The notes: generated from the sequence alone by a model not told the origin. 64,000 bases of DNA from Lachnospiraceae bacterium (GCA_030540075.1 JAUNWX010000005.1:13052-77051); one strand, 5' to 3'. Numbered from the stretch's first letter, positions 15,875 through 24,109 are shown. Numbers and translations are program-made.

Positions 15875-16762
15875 ATGCTGAAATATGATTCCATCGCCGA
15901 GCTCGTCGAGGCGGCGAAGAAACAGAAGATGAAAATATCCGAGATGGTGCTGGCGGATCAGGCCGCTGCAGCCGAGGCCGATCCGCAGACCATCTACACA
16001 CGGATGGAGCGGAGCTTCGACGTCATGTGCGAGGCGGTGGAGTCCGGCTCTGCGAAGGACCAGGTCTCGATGTCTGGCCTCACCGGCGGCGAGGGCTACC
16101 ACATGTTCGACTACGCGAAGCGCACCGGTGGCGGTCTTTCCGGCAGCTTCATGACCGGTGCGATGGCGCGGGCGCTCAGCGTGGCCGGGTGCAATGCCTC
16201 CATGGGGCGCATCGTCGCGAGTCCGACGGCCGGCTCCTGCGGGATCCTTCCGGGCTGCCTCGTCTCTCTTTATAAGGAAGGAAGAGCCGAGAAGCGCGAC
16301 ATCGTGATGTCCATGTTTACATCGGGCGCTTTCGGTATGGTCATTGCGAAAAACGCATCGATCGCCGGCGCGACCGGCGGCTGTCAGGCGGAGTGCGGAA
16401 GTGCCTCCGGCATGGCGGCAGCTGCCCTCGTCGAGCTGATGGGCGGCAGTCCGGATATGTGCGCGGACGCGCTCGCCATCGCCATCGCGAACCAGCTCGG
16501 CCTCGCCTGCGACCCCGTTGCCGGCCTCGTCGAGATTCCGTGCATCAAGCGGAACGTCTCCGGCATCATGATCGCCTTCTCCAGCGCGGACATGGTCCTC
16601 GCCGGCATCCGCGCCTACATCCCGGCAGATGAGTGCATCAGCGCGATGCAGTCCGTCGGCGACATGATGAACAGCGCCCTCAAGGAAACCGCCGGCGGCG
16701 GCCTCGCCGCCACCCCGACCGGCCGCAAACTGAAGGAACGCGTCTTTGGAGCGGAGGAGTAA
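15875..16762 (+). CDS. sdaAA: L-serine dehydratase, iron-sulfur dependent, alpha subunit
   Basis: A 295-residue alpha subunit. SMSGLTGGEGYHMFDYAKRTGG, IVASPTAGSCGILPGCL and GCQAECGSASGMAAAALVE are the conserved blocks that carry the cluster cysteines and substrate site; CDPVAGLVEIPCIKRN lies near residue 210. Normal length for the alpha subunit of the two-subunit enzyme of Bacillota. AAAGGAG is 6 nt before ATG. It ends the operon; no clear terminator is seen directly after it, but the uraA leader terminator at 16904 would stop read-through. Confidence 0.94.
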   Translation: MLKYDSIAELVEAAKKQKMKISEMVLADQAAAAEADPQTIYTRMERSFDVMCEAVESGSAKDQVSMSGLTGGEGYHMFDYAKRTGGGLSGSFMTGAMARALSVAGCNASMGRIVASPTAGSCGILPGCLVSLYKEGRAEKRDIVMSMFTSGAFGMVIAKNASIAGATGGCQAECGSASGMAAAALVELMGGSPDMCADALAIAIANQLGLACDPVAGLVEIPCIKRNVSGIMIAFSSADMVLAGIRAYIPADECISAMQSVGDMMNSALKETAGGGLAATPTGRKLKERVFGAEE

Positions 16763-16802
16763 TCATCAGTAATCATCAGTTTATAAAATTTTTAGAATTT
16801 GG

Positions 16803-16831
16803 TTTTCATCTTTATGCCCCTGTGTTATACT
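16803..16831 (+). promoter_or_regulatory. Possible promoter of the uracil permease gene
   Basis: TATACT at 16826 with a weak TTTTCA 17 bp upstream. It gives a leader of about 200 nt containing the terminator at 16904. Confidence 0.45.
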
Positions 16832-16903
16832 GTCAGAAATCATGTAAATAATTCTGGAGCGTATATGGGCATTCTATCGTGGCCAACAGAATAGAACGAT
16901 CCG

Positions 16904-16945
16904 AGGCACACAGGGGGAACTATTTCCTCTCTCGTGTGCCTTTTC
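16904..16945 (+). terminator. Terminator/attenuator in the uracil permease leader
   Basis: AGGCACAC pairs with GTGTGCCT, with an inner GGGAA/TTCC-type pairing, then TTTTC. Just upstream, TTCTAT..ATAGAA and ATCGT..ACGAT are overlapping, mutually exclusive pairings that could serve as anti-terminator. For a uracil permease, PyrR-type attenuation would be expected, but I cannot match the full PyrR-binding loop. Confidence 0.5.
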
Positions 16946-16952
16946 TATGGGC

Positions 16953-17004
16953 CTTAAGAAAATCTTAATGGGGTCTGACCCTCTTACGAAATTCTTAAGA
17001 TGGC
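16953..17004. repeat. Copy of the GGGGTCAGACCCC / CTTACGAAATTCTTAAGAT repeat
   Basis: ATGGGGTCTGACCCTCTTACGAAATTCTTAAGATGG; preceded by CCTTAAGAAAATCTTAATGG, itself a TTAAGAA/TTAAGAT inverted pair. It lies between the uraA attenuator and the start codon. Confidence 0.65.
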
Positions 17005-17041
17005 CGTAAGCTTCAGAGGGTGTAAATGAAAGGGGATTTTT

Positions 17042-18475
17042 ATGAGTAAAGAAGCTGTAAAAATCGGTGAAGAGGGCATCTATGATGCGAAGAAGCTCGG
17101 CACCGGCAAGGTTCTGATTCTCGGCTTCCAGCACATGTTCGCCATGTTCGGTTCGACGGTGTTGGTTCCGCTGCTCACCGGCTTGAGTGTGTCGACGACA
17201 CTGCTGTTCGCAGGTCTCGGTACCCTGCTGTTCCATCTCATCAGTAAGAAGAAGGTTCCGGCATTCCTCGGATCGTCCTTCGCGTTCCTGGCTGGTTATG
17301 CAGCCATCGCACCGAACGGTGAGCCGGATCTGCTCCGCTACGCCTGCTTCGGTGTCGCGTGTGCCGGTCTCGTTTACCTCGTACTGGCCGCAGCCTTCCG
17401 TGCCTTCGGTACCTCGAAGGTCATGAAGTACTTCCCGCCGGTTGTCACCGGTCCGATCATCATCGCCATCGGTCTCAACCTCTCGAAGTCCGCGGTTGAG
17501 AACTGCTCGAGCAACTGGGGCATCGCGCTGGTAGCCATCGTGATCGTCGTGGTCTGCAACATCTGGGGTCGCGGCATGGTGAAGATCATCCCGATCCTCC
17601 TCGGCGTTATCGGTTCCTACCTTGTAGCGGCGATCGCCGGCTGTATCGATTTCGCACCGGTGGCAGAGGCAGCCTGGTTCGGCCTTCCGATCGAGTACGG
17701 TCGCACCGTATTCTCTCTCTTCACGGATGGAAGCCTTGACTCCTCCCTGCTGATCACCTCCGTGATCACCATCGTGCCGATCGCCTTCGCGACGATGATG
17801 GAGCATATCGGTGACATCTCCGCGATTTCTTCCACGGTTGGAAAGAACTTCATTCAGGACCCGGGCCTTCACCGTACACTGACGGGTGATGGCCTTGCAA
17901 CAACATTGGCCTCCCTCTTCGGTGCACCGGCGAATACGACCTACGGCGAGAACACCGGCGTACTCACGCTGACGAAGGTGTACGACCCGATGGTTATCCG
18001 TCTGGCCGCCTGCATTGCCATTCTCCTCAGCTTCTGCCCGAAGTTCGCGGCGCTGATCGAGGTGATGCCGTCCGCAACGGTCGGTGGTATCTCCCTGGTA
18101 CTCTACGGTATGATTTCTGCCGTCGGTGTGCGTAATGTCGTCGAGACGAAGGTGGATTTCTCCCAGTCACGTAACGTCATCATCGCGGCGCTCATCCTCG
18201 TACTGGCGATCGGTATCAACTACTCCACCGCAGGTGCGATCGTGATTCCGCTCGGTGCGATCACCATCAACTTCTCCGGTATCGCGACCGGTTCACTCGT
18301 CGGTATCCTGCTGAACGCGATCCTGCCTGGCAAGGATTACGAGTTCATCGAGGACGAGCCGAACGACACCGGCGTCAACTTCGAAATCGCACAGGGCGAG
18401 TCCCTCGTATGGCAGCTCGCGAAGAAGGCCGGCCAGCAGAACATGATGGACGACGGCAGCACGAAGGAAAAGTAA
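17042..18475 (+). CDS. uraA: Uracil:proton symporter, NCS2 family (UraA)
   Basis: A 477-residue polytopic NCS2 transporter. Strong UraA-type blocks: FQHMFAMFGSTVLVPLLTG in helix 1, KVPAFLGSSFAF, MMEHIGDISAIS (the Glu of MEH binds uracil in UraA) and GLATTLASLFGAPANTTYGEN (the NTTYGEN motif is the family signature). 14 helices are expected. The C-terminus carries a roughly 40-residue hydrophilic tail longer than that of E. coli UraA. SD AAAGGGG 6-7 nt before ATG. A single-gene unit with a terminator at 18500; the leader may be attenuated (see 16904). Confidence 0.92.
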   Translation: MSKEAVKIGEEGIYDAKKLGTGKVLILGFQHMFAMFGSTVLVPLLTGLSVSTTLLFAGLGTLLFHLISKKKVPAFLGSSFAFLAGYAAIAPNGEPDLLRYACFGVACAGLVYLVLAAAFRAFGTSKVMKYFPPVVTGPIIIAIGLNLSKSAVENCSSNWGIALVAIVIVVVCNIWGRGMVKIIPILLGVIGSYLVAAIAGCIDFAPVAEAAWFGLPIEYGRTVFSLFTDGSLDSSLLITSVITIVPIAFATMMEHIGDISAISSTVGKNFIQDPGLHRTLTGDGLATTLASLFGAPANTTYGENTGVLTLTKVYDPMVIRLAACIAILLSFCPKFAALIEVMPSATVGGISLVLYGMISAVGVRNVVETKVDFSQSRNVIIAALILVLAIGINYSTAGAIVIPLGAITINFSGIATGSLVGILLNAILPGKDYEFIEDEPNDTGVNFEIAQGESLVWQLAKKAGQQNMMDDGSTKEK

Positions 18476-18499
18476 TACGTGCATAAAAATCGATTTCAG

Positions 18500-18526
18500 G
18501 AGACGGTCCCACGGCCGTCTCTTTTT
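18500..18526 (+). terminator. Intrinsic terminator of uraA
   Basis: GAGACGG, short loop, CCGTCTC, then five T. Confidence 0.85.
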
Positions 18527-18540
18527 GTGTCGTTTTCGCC

Positions 18541-18562
18541 ATCTTAAGAATTTCGTAAGTGG
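18541..18562. repeat. Half copy of the CTTACGAAATTCTTAAGAT repeat, inverted
   Basis: ATCTTAAGAATTTCGTAAG is the exact reverse complement of the second half of the repeat seen at 16985, 32736 and, with one change, 49480. Here the GGGGTCAGACCCC half is missing. Confidence 0.6.
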
Positions 18563-18634
18563 TTACACGCCGCGGGAGCTGAATCAGAAGCTGGCGCGGA
18601 TGGGCCTCGCAGTGCAGAAGAGCTGATAAACAAA

Positions 18635-18668
18635 AAGAGCCCATGGAGCGCATGCTCCACGGGCTCTT
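18635..18668. terminator. Bidirectional intrinsic terminator
   Basis: AAGAGCCCATGGAGC, GCAT loop, GCTCCACGGGCTCTT (one mismatch), with A-run on the left and TTAAATT on the right. Ends the small minus-strand gene at 18750 and any read-through from uraA. Confidence 0.8.
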
Positions 18669-18749
18669 AAATTATAGGCTGGCATTCTGCTGGCGACCTC
18701 GGAATAGGGGGCATCCGAAATCACTGCAGAACTGTATTGACGATGTAGA

Positions 18750-18992
18750 TCAGATGTTCGCGCTGCCCATCATGAAATCAACGACGCGCTTCATATCCTC
18801 CGGCTCCGCCACGATGAGGTCGAGCTCATTGATGGTTGCCTTTGTGAAAAGATTTGCAGTGAAGAGCATCTGGGAAAGCTTTGACTTCAGATTGATGCGA
18901 TCGCCTTCCTTGGAAACGAGATAGACATCGCCCTGGCACTTATCGAGCACCTCGAAGAGACCTTCTACATTATTGACATTTACAAGCTTCAT
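18750..18992 (-). CDS. Small conserved-looking protein of unknown function
   Basis: 80 residues, MKLVNVNNVEGLFEVLDKCQ to the C-terminus, mixed alpha/beta, no signal peptide or membrane segment, no cysteine cluster (one Cys). ATG at 18992 is chosen because AGGAGG lies 5-7 nt upstream; the frame is open a further 14 residues but without a ribosome site. It has its own terminator (18635) and so looks like a monocistronic unit. It resembles short single-domain proteins common in Lachnospiraceae that I cannot assign to a function. The strong SD and biased composition make it a real gene. Confidence 0.7.
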   Translation of the reverse strand: MKLVNVNNVEGLFEVLDKCQGDVYLVSKEGDRINLKSKLSQMLFTANLFTKATINELDLIVAEPEDMKRVVDFMMGSANI

Positions 18993-19187
18993 AACAAACC
19001 TCCTTTGTGTGTTATCATTCGTGTTGATCAACACTTTCTCATATCATGTTTACTAATCCTGTTCACGCGACGATAATATAGCACATTACACAAAAGAACA
19101 AGTAAATTTTTGTACATATTTGTACCCTGCTTTGTGGCGTTTTTCTTATGTATATGACAGTACAGATTCACCTTCATGTAAAAACTA

Positions 19188-19196
19188 TGCTATACT
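19188..19196 (+). promoter_or_regulatory. Extended -10 promoter element of rpiB
   Basis: TGCTATACT; no convincing -35. The upstream 100 bp are A/T-rich. Confidence 0.5.
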
Positions 19197-19276
19197 GCAG
19201 GTGATATAGACGAAAGTTTGTCTAATAATTAACAAAACGCAGGGCGCATTCAGCGAATGGACGAGGAGAGAAAATC

Positions 19277-19744
19277 ATGAAATTAGTCATTGGCAACGAT
19301 CATGCAGCGATTGAGATGAAGAACGAGATCAAGGCGTATCTCGAGGGAAAGGGCATCGAGGTGATCGATGTCGGCACGAATTCTCCGGAGAGCTTCGATT
19401 ATCCGATTTCCGGCTACCGTGTCGGTAAGATGGTCGCTTCCGGTGAAGTGGATGGAGGCATCGCCATCTGTGGTACCGGCGTAGGCATCAGCCTCGCATG
19501 CAATAAGGTTGAGGGTATCCGTGCGTGCTGCTGCAGTGAGCCGTACTCCGCAGAGATGAGCAAGCGCCATAATAATTCGAACGTCATCTGCTTCGGTGCA
19601 CGTGTCATCGGCATCGAGACCGCGAAGCAGATCGTGGACGCATGGACCGGCGCGACCTTCGAGGGCGGCCGTCACCAGAGACGTGTCGACGAGATCATGG
19701 AGATCGAGGCGACCCAGAAGCTGAAGGTAGCCGACGAGGCGTAA
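19277..19744 (+). CDS. rpiB: Ribose-5-phosphate isomerase B (RpiB/LacAB family)
   Basis: 155 residues. Interconverts ribulose-5-phosphate and ribose-5-phosphate in the non-oxidative pentose phosphate pathway. GNDHAAIEMKNEI at the N-terminus (His9 region, usually SDHAGFELK), catalytic Cys65 in GIAICGTGVGIS, the KRHNNSNVICFGARVIG block and the EGGRHQRRVDEI C-terminus are all present. LacA/LacB isomerases share this fold, but there is no lac/tagatose operon here. SD GAGGAGAG before ATG at 19277. Single-gene unit. Confidence 0.92.
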   Translation: MKLVIGNDHAAIEMKNEIKAYLEGKGIEVIDVGTNSPESFDYPISGYRVGKMVASGEVDGGIAICGTGVGISLACNKVEGIRACCCSEPYSAEMSKRHNNSNVICFGARVIGIETAKQIVDAWTGATFEGGRHQRRVDEIMEIEATQKLKVADEA

Positions 19745-19871
19745 ATCAGCGCACGAAATGAGCGTCCGAGAAGCATGGTCGAGGTCGACAGGCTATCGGG
19801 GATTCGTGAGCGAATTTGAACAGCAATAAAAGACGAGGAGCATCCTGATCCAGGAGCTCCTCGTTTTTCTA

Positions 19872-21146
19872 TCAGCAGTCGCGCATTGCAAGATATTTAT
19901 ACAGCGGGATAACTTCGATCGCCGTCTGTGCGATTTCAATCGTCGCTTCTTCCTCTAGGGTGACGATAATAAAGCGCTTTACGTCTCCAAATGAACGGGA
20001 AAGCTTCACGAGATTATCGATCTCTCGCTTCCTGGCAACTTCCTCTTCGATGCTCCAGGCGACCTGAATGGCCGTGTGGTTATCTGGTGTATAGAAGTCG
20101 ATATCGATACCGGTCTTCGGAGATTTAAAGTAAAACAGGCGGTCGGAAAACTGCTGGTGCAGCTTGATCCCCACGATATTTTCAAGCAGGTAGCTGTTTT
20201 TATTGATCAGAAACAGATTCAGTAGCCCGTTGTCTGAGAAGTAGTATTTCGGCACACTTTCACGCTCTGCGAATTTGGCAACGAAATTTGTGATTCTGAA
20301 AATCAGATACGCATTTTCAGCATAATTTACATATTCTGCAGCCGTATCCTTCGAGAGCTTCACGCCTGCCGCCTGAATCGTACCGCTCAGCTTCGAGATC
20401 GACAGTTCGCTCGTGACGGTTTCTGCGATTTTCTTCATCATCAGCCGAAGTGACTCCGGATTTCGAATCGCATTTCGGGCGAGAATATCACCATACAGTA
20501 TTTTCTGATAGATATTCTCCACATAGCTTCGCCGGTTGACAAACATCAGGGATTCCGGGAATCCGCCATCGGTGAGATAGGACTGTGCTGCGCTTCGAAT
20601 CCGTCCGTTCAGCTTCGTCGTCAGATACGCCGATTCCGAATAATCGAGCTTTGAAGCCGTCAGATACTCCCGGAAGTTATATGGATACACGTGCATGGTC
20701 ATGTACCGTCCACCGAGTCTGGATTCCATCTCATGGCTGAGCATCTCTGCGTTGCTGCCGGTGATATAGACATGCTCCCGGGCATCCGCCATACGACGGG
20801 CGAAGCGTTCCCAGCCGGAAATATTCTGCACCTCATCGAGGAAAAAGTAAGGCTTTTCACTCGTCAGTTCGCCTGCGGTTGCGACCAGATCATTAAAATC
20901 CTCCAGTGAAAACTCCGTAAGACGCTCATCCTCGAAGTTCACATAGATGATCCGGTTCCAGTCCACGCCCTCTGCAATCAGATCCCTCACGATTTTATAG
21001 AGCAATGTTGACTTGCCTGCACGCCGGATGCCGATCAGCACATAGTTGACATTCTTTTCAAAGACATACTCTCGATCGACGATGTCCGCTTCCTTTATCA
21101 CTTCGTGCATATCGTTGATGACCGTTTTTAAAATCAGATGATTCAT
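19872..21146 (-). CDS. AAA+ ATPase with DUF4143 domain (archaeal-type ATPase family)
   Basis: 424 residues. Walker A GIRRAGKSTLLYKIV at about residue 38, Walker B YFFLDEVQNISGWE, sensor-like YITGSNAEMLS, a middle winged-helix region and a C-terminal DUF4143 nuclease-like fold (KYYFSDNGLLN, GIDIDFYTPDNHTAIQVAW, with the E/D-x-D-F pattern). Function of the family is unknown; many copies occur in Bacteroidetes and Clostridia and they behave like accessory genes. Codon use is less GC-biased than in the neighbours, suggesting acquisition. SD GGAGGCAG before ATG. The TCGAGTATACTCGA palindromes at 21193-21246 lie 47 bp upstream and could be its operator. Confidence 0.8.
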   Translation of the reverse strand: MNHLILKTVINDMHEVIKEADIVDREYVFEKNVNYVLIGIRRAGKSTLLYKIVRDLIAEGVDWNRIIYVNFEDERLTEFSLEDFNDLVATAGELTSEKPYFFLDEVQNISGWERFARRMADAREHVYITGSNAEMLSHEMESRLGGRYMTMHVYPYNFREYLTASKLDYSESAYLTTKLNGRIRSAAQSYLTDGGFPESLMFVNRRSYVENIYQKILYGDILARNAIRNPESLRLMMKKIAETVTSELSISKLSGTIQAAGVKLSKDTAAEYVNYAENAYLIFRITNFVAKFAERESVPKYYFSDNGLLNLFLINKNSYLLENIVGIKLHQQFSDRLFYFKSPKTGIDIDFYTPDNHTAIQVAWSIEEEVARKREIDNLVKLSRSFGDVKRFIIVTLEEEATIEIAQTAIEVIPLYKYLAMRDC

Positions 21147-21192
21147 CGCTGCCTCCTTCCCAGCCTCTATTTTACGATCAAAAAGCAGAATT

Positions 21193-21246
21193 GTCGAGTA
21201 TACTCGACGGTTTTATGGCATTTTCGTCGACTATACTCGACGATCT
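21193..21246. repeat. Paired TCGAGTATACTCGA-type palindromes
   Basis: GTCGAGTATACTCGAC and GTCGACTATACTCGAC, separated by about 19 bp; each is a palindrome and the two also pair with each other. A related pair occurs at 23491-23545. The position just upstream of the DUF4143 gene would suit an operator or a promoter element. Confidence 0.7.
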
Positions 21247-21316
21247 TGTTGTCAAAAAGATAGATTGCGTTGACAGTTGATTACATTTTGTAGTCAACTG
21301 AAAATGCTTTCCGAAA

Positions 21317-21350
21317 GAAAAAGCGGTCAGCCCTTTACATCGGGCTGACC
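21317..21350 (-). terminator. Intrinsic terminator of rlmI
   Basis: On the minus strand GGTCAGCCC, loop, GGGCTGACC, then GCTTTTTC. An additional CAGTTGATTAC/GTAGTCAACTG hairpin lies at about 21274-21301. Confidence 0.8.
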
Positions 21351-21356
21351 ACTATT

Positions 21357-22583
21357 TTACTTCTCGTCCACAACCTGGAAGATATAGAACTTGAGATAAT
21401 AGGAGTTTTCGTCACCGGACCAGAGAATCGGATGATCGCAGGCCTGGGTGCGGTACTCGATCTGGCGGAGACGGCGATGCACGGAGCGGGCCGCCTCGGC
21501 GATGGTCTTCGTGAAGAGCTCCGGGGTCATGAAGTGACTGCAGCTGCAGGTGGCGAAGTATCCGCCGTCCTTCACAAGCTTCAGGCCCTGCATGTTGATC
21601 TCGCGGTAACCGCGGATCGCGGCCTTCGTTGCCTCGCGGGACTTCGTAAACGCCGGCGGGTCGAGGATGACGACGTCATACTTCTCGCCCTGTGCGTTCA
21701 GCTTCGGTAGCTCGTCGAGCACATCCGCCACACGGAAATGCACGGTATCCTCGAGATGGTTCCGCTTCGCGTTCGCCGTCGCCTGCTGGATCGCGAGCTC
21801 CGAGATATCGAGCCCCTCGACCTCCGTCGCGCCTGCGATGCCGGCGTTCAGCGCGAAGGTACCCATATGCGTGAAGCAGTCGAGGACGCGCTTCCCCTTA
21901 CAGATCCGCTGCATCGCCCGACGATTATACTTCTGGTCAAGGAAAAATCCGGTCTTCTGTCCATTCACGACATCGACCATATACTTGACGCCGTTCTCGG
22001 TGATCTCGACATTCGTGTCAAACTCCGGGCCGATGAAGCCCTTATACACATCCATGCCTTCCTTTTTCCGAACCGGCGCGTCGCTTCGCTCGTAAATGCC
22101 GCGGATGTGAATGCCGTCTTCCCGGAGAATCTCCACGAGATCCTCGAGAATCATCGGCTTCAGATGATCCATGCCGAGTGCGAGCGACTCGACCACCAGC
22201 ACATCCTCATATTTATCGACCGTCAGTCCCGGCAGTCCGTCGGCCTCGCCGAAGATCACACGGCAGGCATCCGTGTCCTCGCCCATGACGGTCTTCCGGT
22301 ATTCCCACGCCGCCTTCACGCGATCACGCAGAAACTCTGCGTCGATCGGCTCCTTCCGCCAGCGGCTCAGCATCCGCACACGGATCTTCGAGTTGTGGTT
22401 GATGAAGCCATAGCCCATGAAGAAGCCGTCGAAATCCTCCACGCGGACGATATCCCCGTTCGCGTAGTCACCTGCGTACCGGTCGATTTCATTGTCGAAA
22501 ACCCAGGCACCGCCCGCCTTGATCGTGCGGCCCTCGCCCTTACGCAGAATCACCTTTCCATCTGAAACCAATGATGTTCCCAT
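21357..22583 (-). CDS. rlmI: 23S rRNA m5C methyltransferase, RlmI family
   Basis: 408 residues. N-terminal PUA domain (KGEGRTIKAGGAWVFDNEI; family KGRxRRxxxGHPWVF), a middle domain (RVIFGEADGLPGLTVDKYED) and a C-terminal SAM-dependent methyltransferase: GQKTGFFLDQKYNR, VLDCFTHMGTFALNAG (motif I), LDPPAFTKSR (motif IV) and CSCSHFM with the catalytic cysteines. It methylates a cytosine of 23S rRNA (C1962 in E. coli). ATG at 22583 is preferred to GTG at 22589 because GAGAGG is 5 nt from the ATG. Divergent from the PHP gene. Confidence 0.9.
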   Translation of the reverse strand: MGTSLVSDGKVILRKGEGRTIKAGGAWVFDNEIDRYAGDYANGDIVRVEDFDGFFMGYGFINHNSKIRVRMLSRWRKEPIDAEFLRDRVKAAWEYRKTVMGEDTDACRVIFGEADGLPGLTVDKYEDVLVVESLALGMDHLKPMILEDLVEILREDGIHIRGIYERSDAPVRKKEGMDVYKGFIGPEFDTNVEITENGVKYMVDVVNGQKTGFFLDQKYNRRAMQRICKGKRVLDCFTHMGTFALNAGIAGATEVEGLDISELAIQQATANAKRNHLEDTVHFRVADVLDELPKLNAQGEKYDVVILDPPAFTKSREATKAAIRGYREINMQGLKLVKDGGYFATCSCSHFMTPELFTKTIAEAARSVHRRLRQIEYRTQACDHPILWSGDENSYYLKFYIFQVVDEK

Positions 22584-22606
22584 AGTCACCTCTCTTTTTT
22601 CCTGAT

Positions 22607-22634
22607 TTGCAATTTAGCGCACTTGTGTTATGAT
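22607..22634 (+). promoter_or_regulatory. Promoter of the PHP-domain gene
   Basis: TTGCAA, 16-bp spacer, TATGAT. Confidence 0.55.
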
Positions 22635-22661
22635 TGCAAGCAATTTAGGAGAGGTTTTATT

Positions 22662-23483
22662 ATGTACGAAATCAAATGTGACACCCATACCCATACACTG
22701 TACAGTCGGCACGCGTTTTCCACGATTGCGGAGAATGTGCGCGAGGCGGCGGACACCGGACTCGAGCTGCTCGGCTCCACCGACCACTTCTCAGCGATGC
22801 TCTGGCCGGATTACGAAAATGCGAAGAACTACCAGTACCTTGCGAATGCACCGGCGACCTGGCCACGGACGTGGATGGGCGTGACGCTGCTCGCGGGCTG
22901 CGAAGTGGATATCGTGGGGCTCGACGGTGCGCTTTTCGGCGAGGATATCCCGAACGACCGCTCTATCGTCGGTGATGCATATAAGGAAGCGACCACGCTC
23001 TACGAGCACACGACCCGCAAGATGGATTACGTCATCGCGAGCGTGCATGGCAAGTCCTTCATCGGCGATGCGTCGCGCACGACGCTGACCGACATGTATA
23101 TAAAGGCGCTGTCGAAGCCGAAGGTCTTCATCCTCGGCCACGTGGGCCGCACTGGCCTCGATGTCGACTACCGCGCGCTTGCGGAGGCGGCGAAGGCGAT
23201 GCATAAGTGCCTCGAGGTGAACGAGCACAGCTTCGGCTTCCCGTGGAGCGGCGGCGTCAATAAGGACCGCTGCCGGCAGATCCTCACGGCATGCGCGGAG
23301 GTCGGCTGTCAGATCACCATCGCGACCGACGCCCACATCGCACCGCACATCGGAAAGTTCGAGGAGACGAAAAAGCTCCTTGCGGAAGTCGGATTCCCGG
23401 AGGAGTTCATCGCAAGCCGCGACCGGCAGAGCTTCCTCAGCGCACTGAAAGAAAGCGGCGTGAAGGACCTGCTGACGAAGTAA
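22662..23483 (+). CDS. PHP-domain phosphoesterase (YcdX-like)
   Basis: 273 residues of a stand-alone PHP metal-dependent phosphoesterase. Metal ligands: DTHTHTLYSRHA near the N-terminus, LLGSTDHFSAM, Glu in LLAGCEVDIVG, VIASVHGKSF, HVGRTG and the C-terminal ATDAHIAPHIG. This set is that of the YcdX/trinuclear-zinc branch rather than histidinol phosphatase. The substrate is unknown. ATG at 22662 has AGGAGAGG upstream. Single-gene unit ended by two hairpins (23491 and 23568). Confidence 0.85.
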   Translation: MYEIKCDTHTHTLYSRHAFSTIAENVREAADTGLELLGSTDHFSAMLWPDYENAKNYQYLANAPATWPRTWMGVTLLAGCEVDIVGLDGALFGEDIPNDRSIVGDAYKEATTLYEHTTRKMDYVIASVHGKSFIGDASRTTLTDMYIKALSKPKVFILGHVGRTGLDVDYRALAEAAKAMHKCLEVNEHSFGFPWSGGVNKDRCRQILTACAEVGCQITIATDAHIAPHIGKFEETKKLLAEVGFPEEFIASRDRQSFLSALKESGVKDLLTK

Positions 23484-23490
23484 ACCATGT

Positions 23491-23555
23491 GCTGTCGAGT
23501 ATGATCGACGAAATGAGGGTAAAACTGTCGACTATACTCGACAGCTTTTCTTTTG
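23491..23555 (+). terminator. Terminator hairpin built from TCGAGTAT palindromes
   Basis: GCTGTCGAGTAT pairs with ATACTCGACAGC; inside it TCGAC pairs with GTCGA; then TTTTCTTTT. It is the same palindromic sequence as at 21193-21246, here with terminator form after the PHP gene. Confidence 0.75.
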
Positions 23556-23567
23556 GCTGATGAATAC

Positions 23568-23610
23568 AAAAAAGAGGACATCTACTGTACAGTAGATGTC
23601 CTCTTTTTTT
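23568..23610. terminator. Bidirectional terminator between the PHP gene and tRNA-Cys
   Basis: GAGGACATCTACTGT is followed at once by its perfect reverse complement, with A-run to the left and seven T to the right. Serves tRNA-Cys on the minus strand and the PHP gene on the plus strand. Confidence 0.9.
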
Positions 23611-23612
23611 CG

Positions 23613-23683
23613 AGGCGAGAGTCGGATTCGAACCGGCGCTCAGGGTGTTGCAGACCCATGCCTTACCACTTGGCTATCTCGCC
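23613..23683 (-). tRNA. tRNA-Cys (anticodon GCA)
   Basis: 71 nt on the minus strand. Acceptor stem GGCGAGA/TCTCGCC with discriminator T; D-arm GCCAAGTGGTAAGGC; anticodon arm GGGT-CTGCAAC-ACCC giving anticodon GCA; T-arm CCGGTTCGAATCCG (with G-C closing). No CCA is encoded, so the cca product at 41933 must add it. Own promoter at 23722-23750 and terminator at 23568-23610. Confidence 0.96.
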
Positions 23684-23721
23684 ATATCTGCGATGCAGTG
23701 CATCGTTTTGTGACTTCCCAT

Positions 23722-23750
23722 AGTATAGCGTATTTATAGGAAATAAGCAA
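23722..23750 (-). promoter_or_regulatory. Promoter of tRNA-Cys
   Basis: On the minus strand TTGCTT, 17-bp spacer, TATACT, about 40 bp before the tRNA 5' end. Confidence 0.75.
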
Positions 23751-24109
23751 TCACATATTTTCAGTTATATGCTCGCGGAGAAGCGTGCAGGCGGGGTACC
23801 CGGCTTAGAGCCCATCGGTTTCGGAGTACTGTGCCTCCGTTGTCGGCCCTCCGGGTCCCCCGCCGCATGGTTCCGGTCCATCCTTACCTCCATTTTACGT
23901 AAATTTAGCGACAGCATGATAGATGCCGCCCGGTCCGGTGTGGTTATATAGGGGGCGTGCGAAAGTTCCGCTGTCGAAACGGGAATCGCTGCGCTCTGCA
24001 GATTCCACACGGTGTTCGGCTGTAGCAGGCGGGGATGCACCTGGCTGGAAAGCCAGTATCTATGAAGAAAAACAAGATGCAGCCCTATGGCTGCAAAGGA
24101 GGATATAGA
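23751..24109. other. Intergenic region before the ugp operon
   Basis: Holds copy C of the hairpin family (23790-23864) and about 240 bp of leader/promoter sequence for ugpC. No gene seen. A short hairpin (GGCTGGAAAGCC, about 24049) and the strong AAAGGAGG at 24095 are visible; no clear -35/-10 pair could be chosen. Confidence 0.5.
23790..23864. repeat. Copy C of the AGTACTGTGC hairpin family
   Basis: Outer arms GGCGGGGTACCCGG and CCGGGTCCCCCGCC; apex CGGAGTACTGTGCCTCCG; right arm GTTGTCGGCCCTCCGGG. Intergenic, between tRNA-Cys and ugpC. Confidence 0.75.

Noticed and set aside
16840..17041. Purine riboswitch upstream of the NCS2 permease
   Set aside because: The conserved purine-aptamer loops are absent, and the protein is UraA-like rather than a xanthine/guanine permease.
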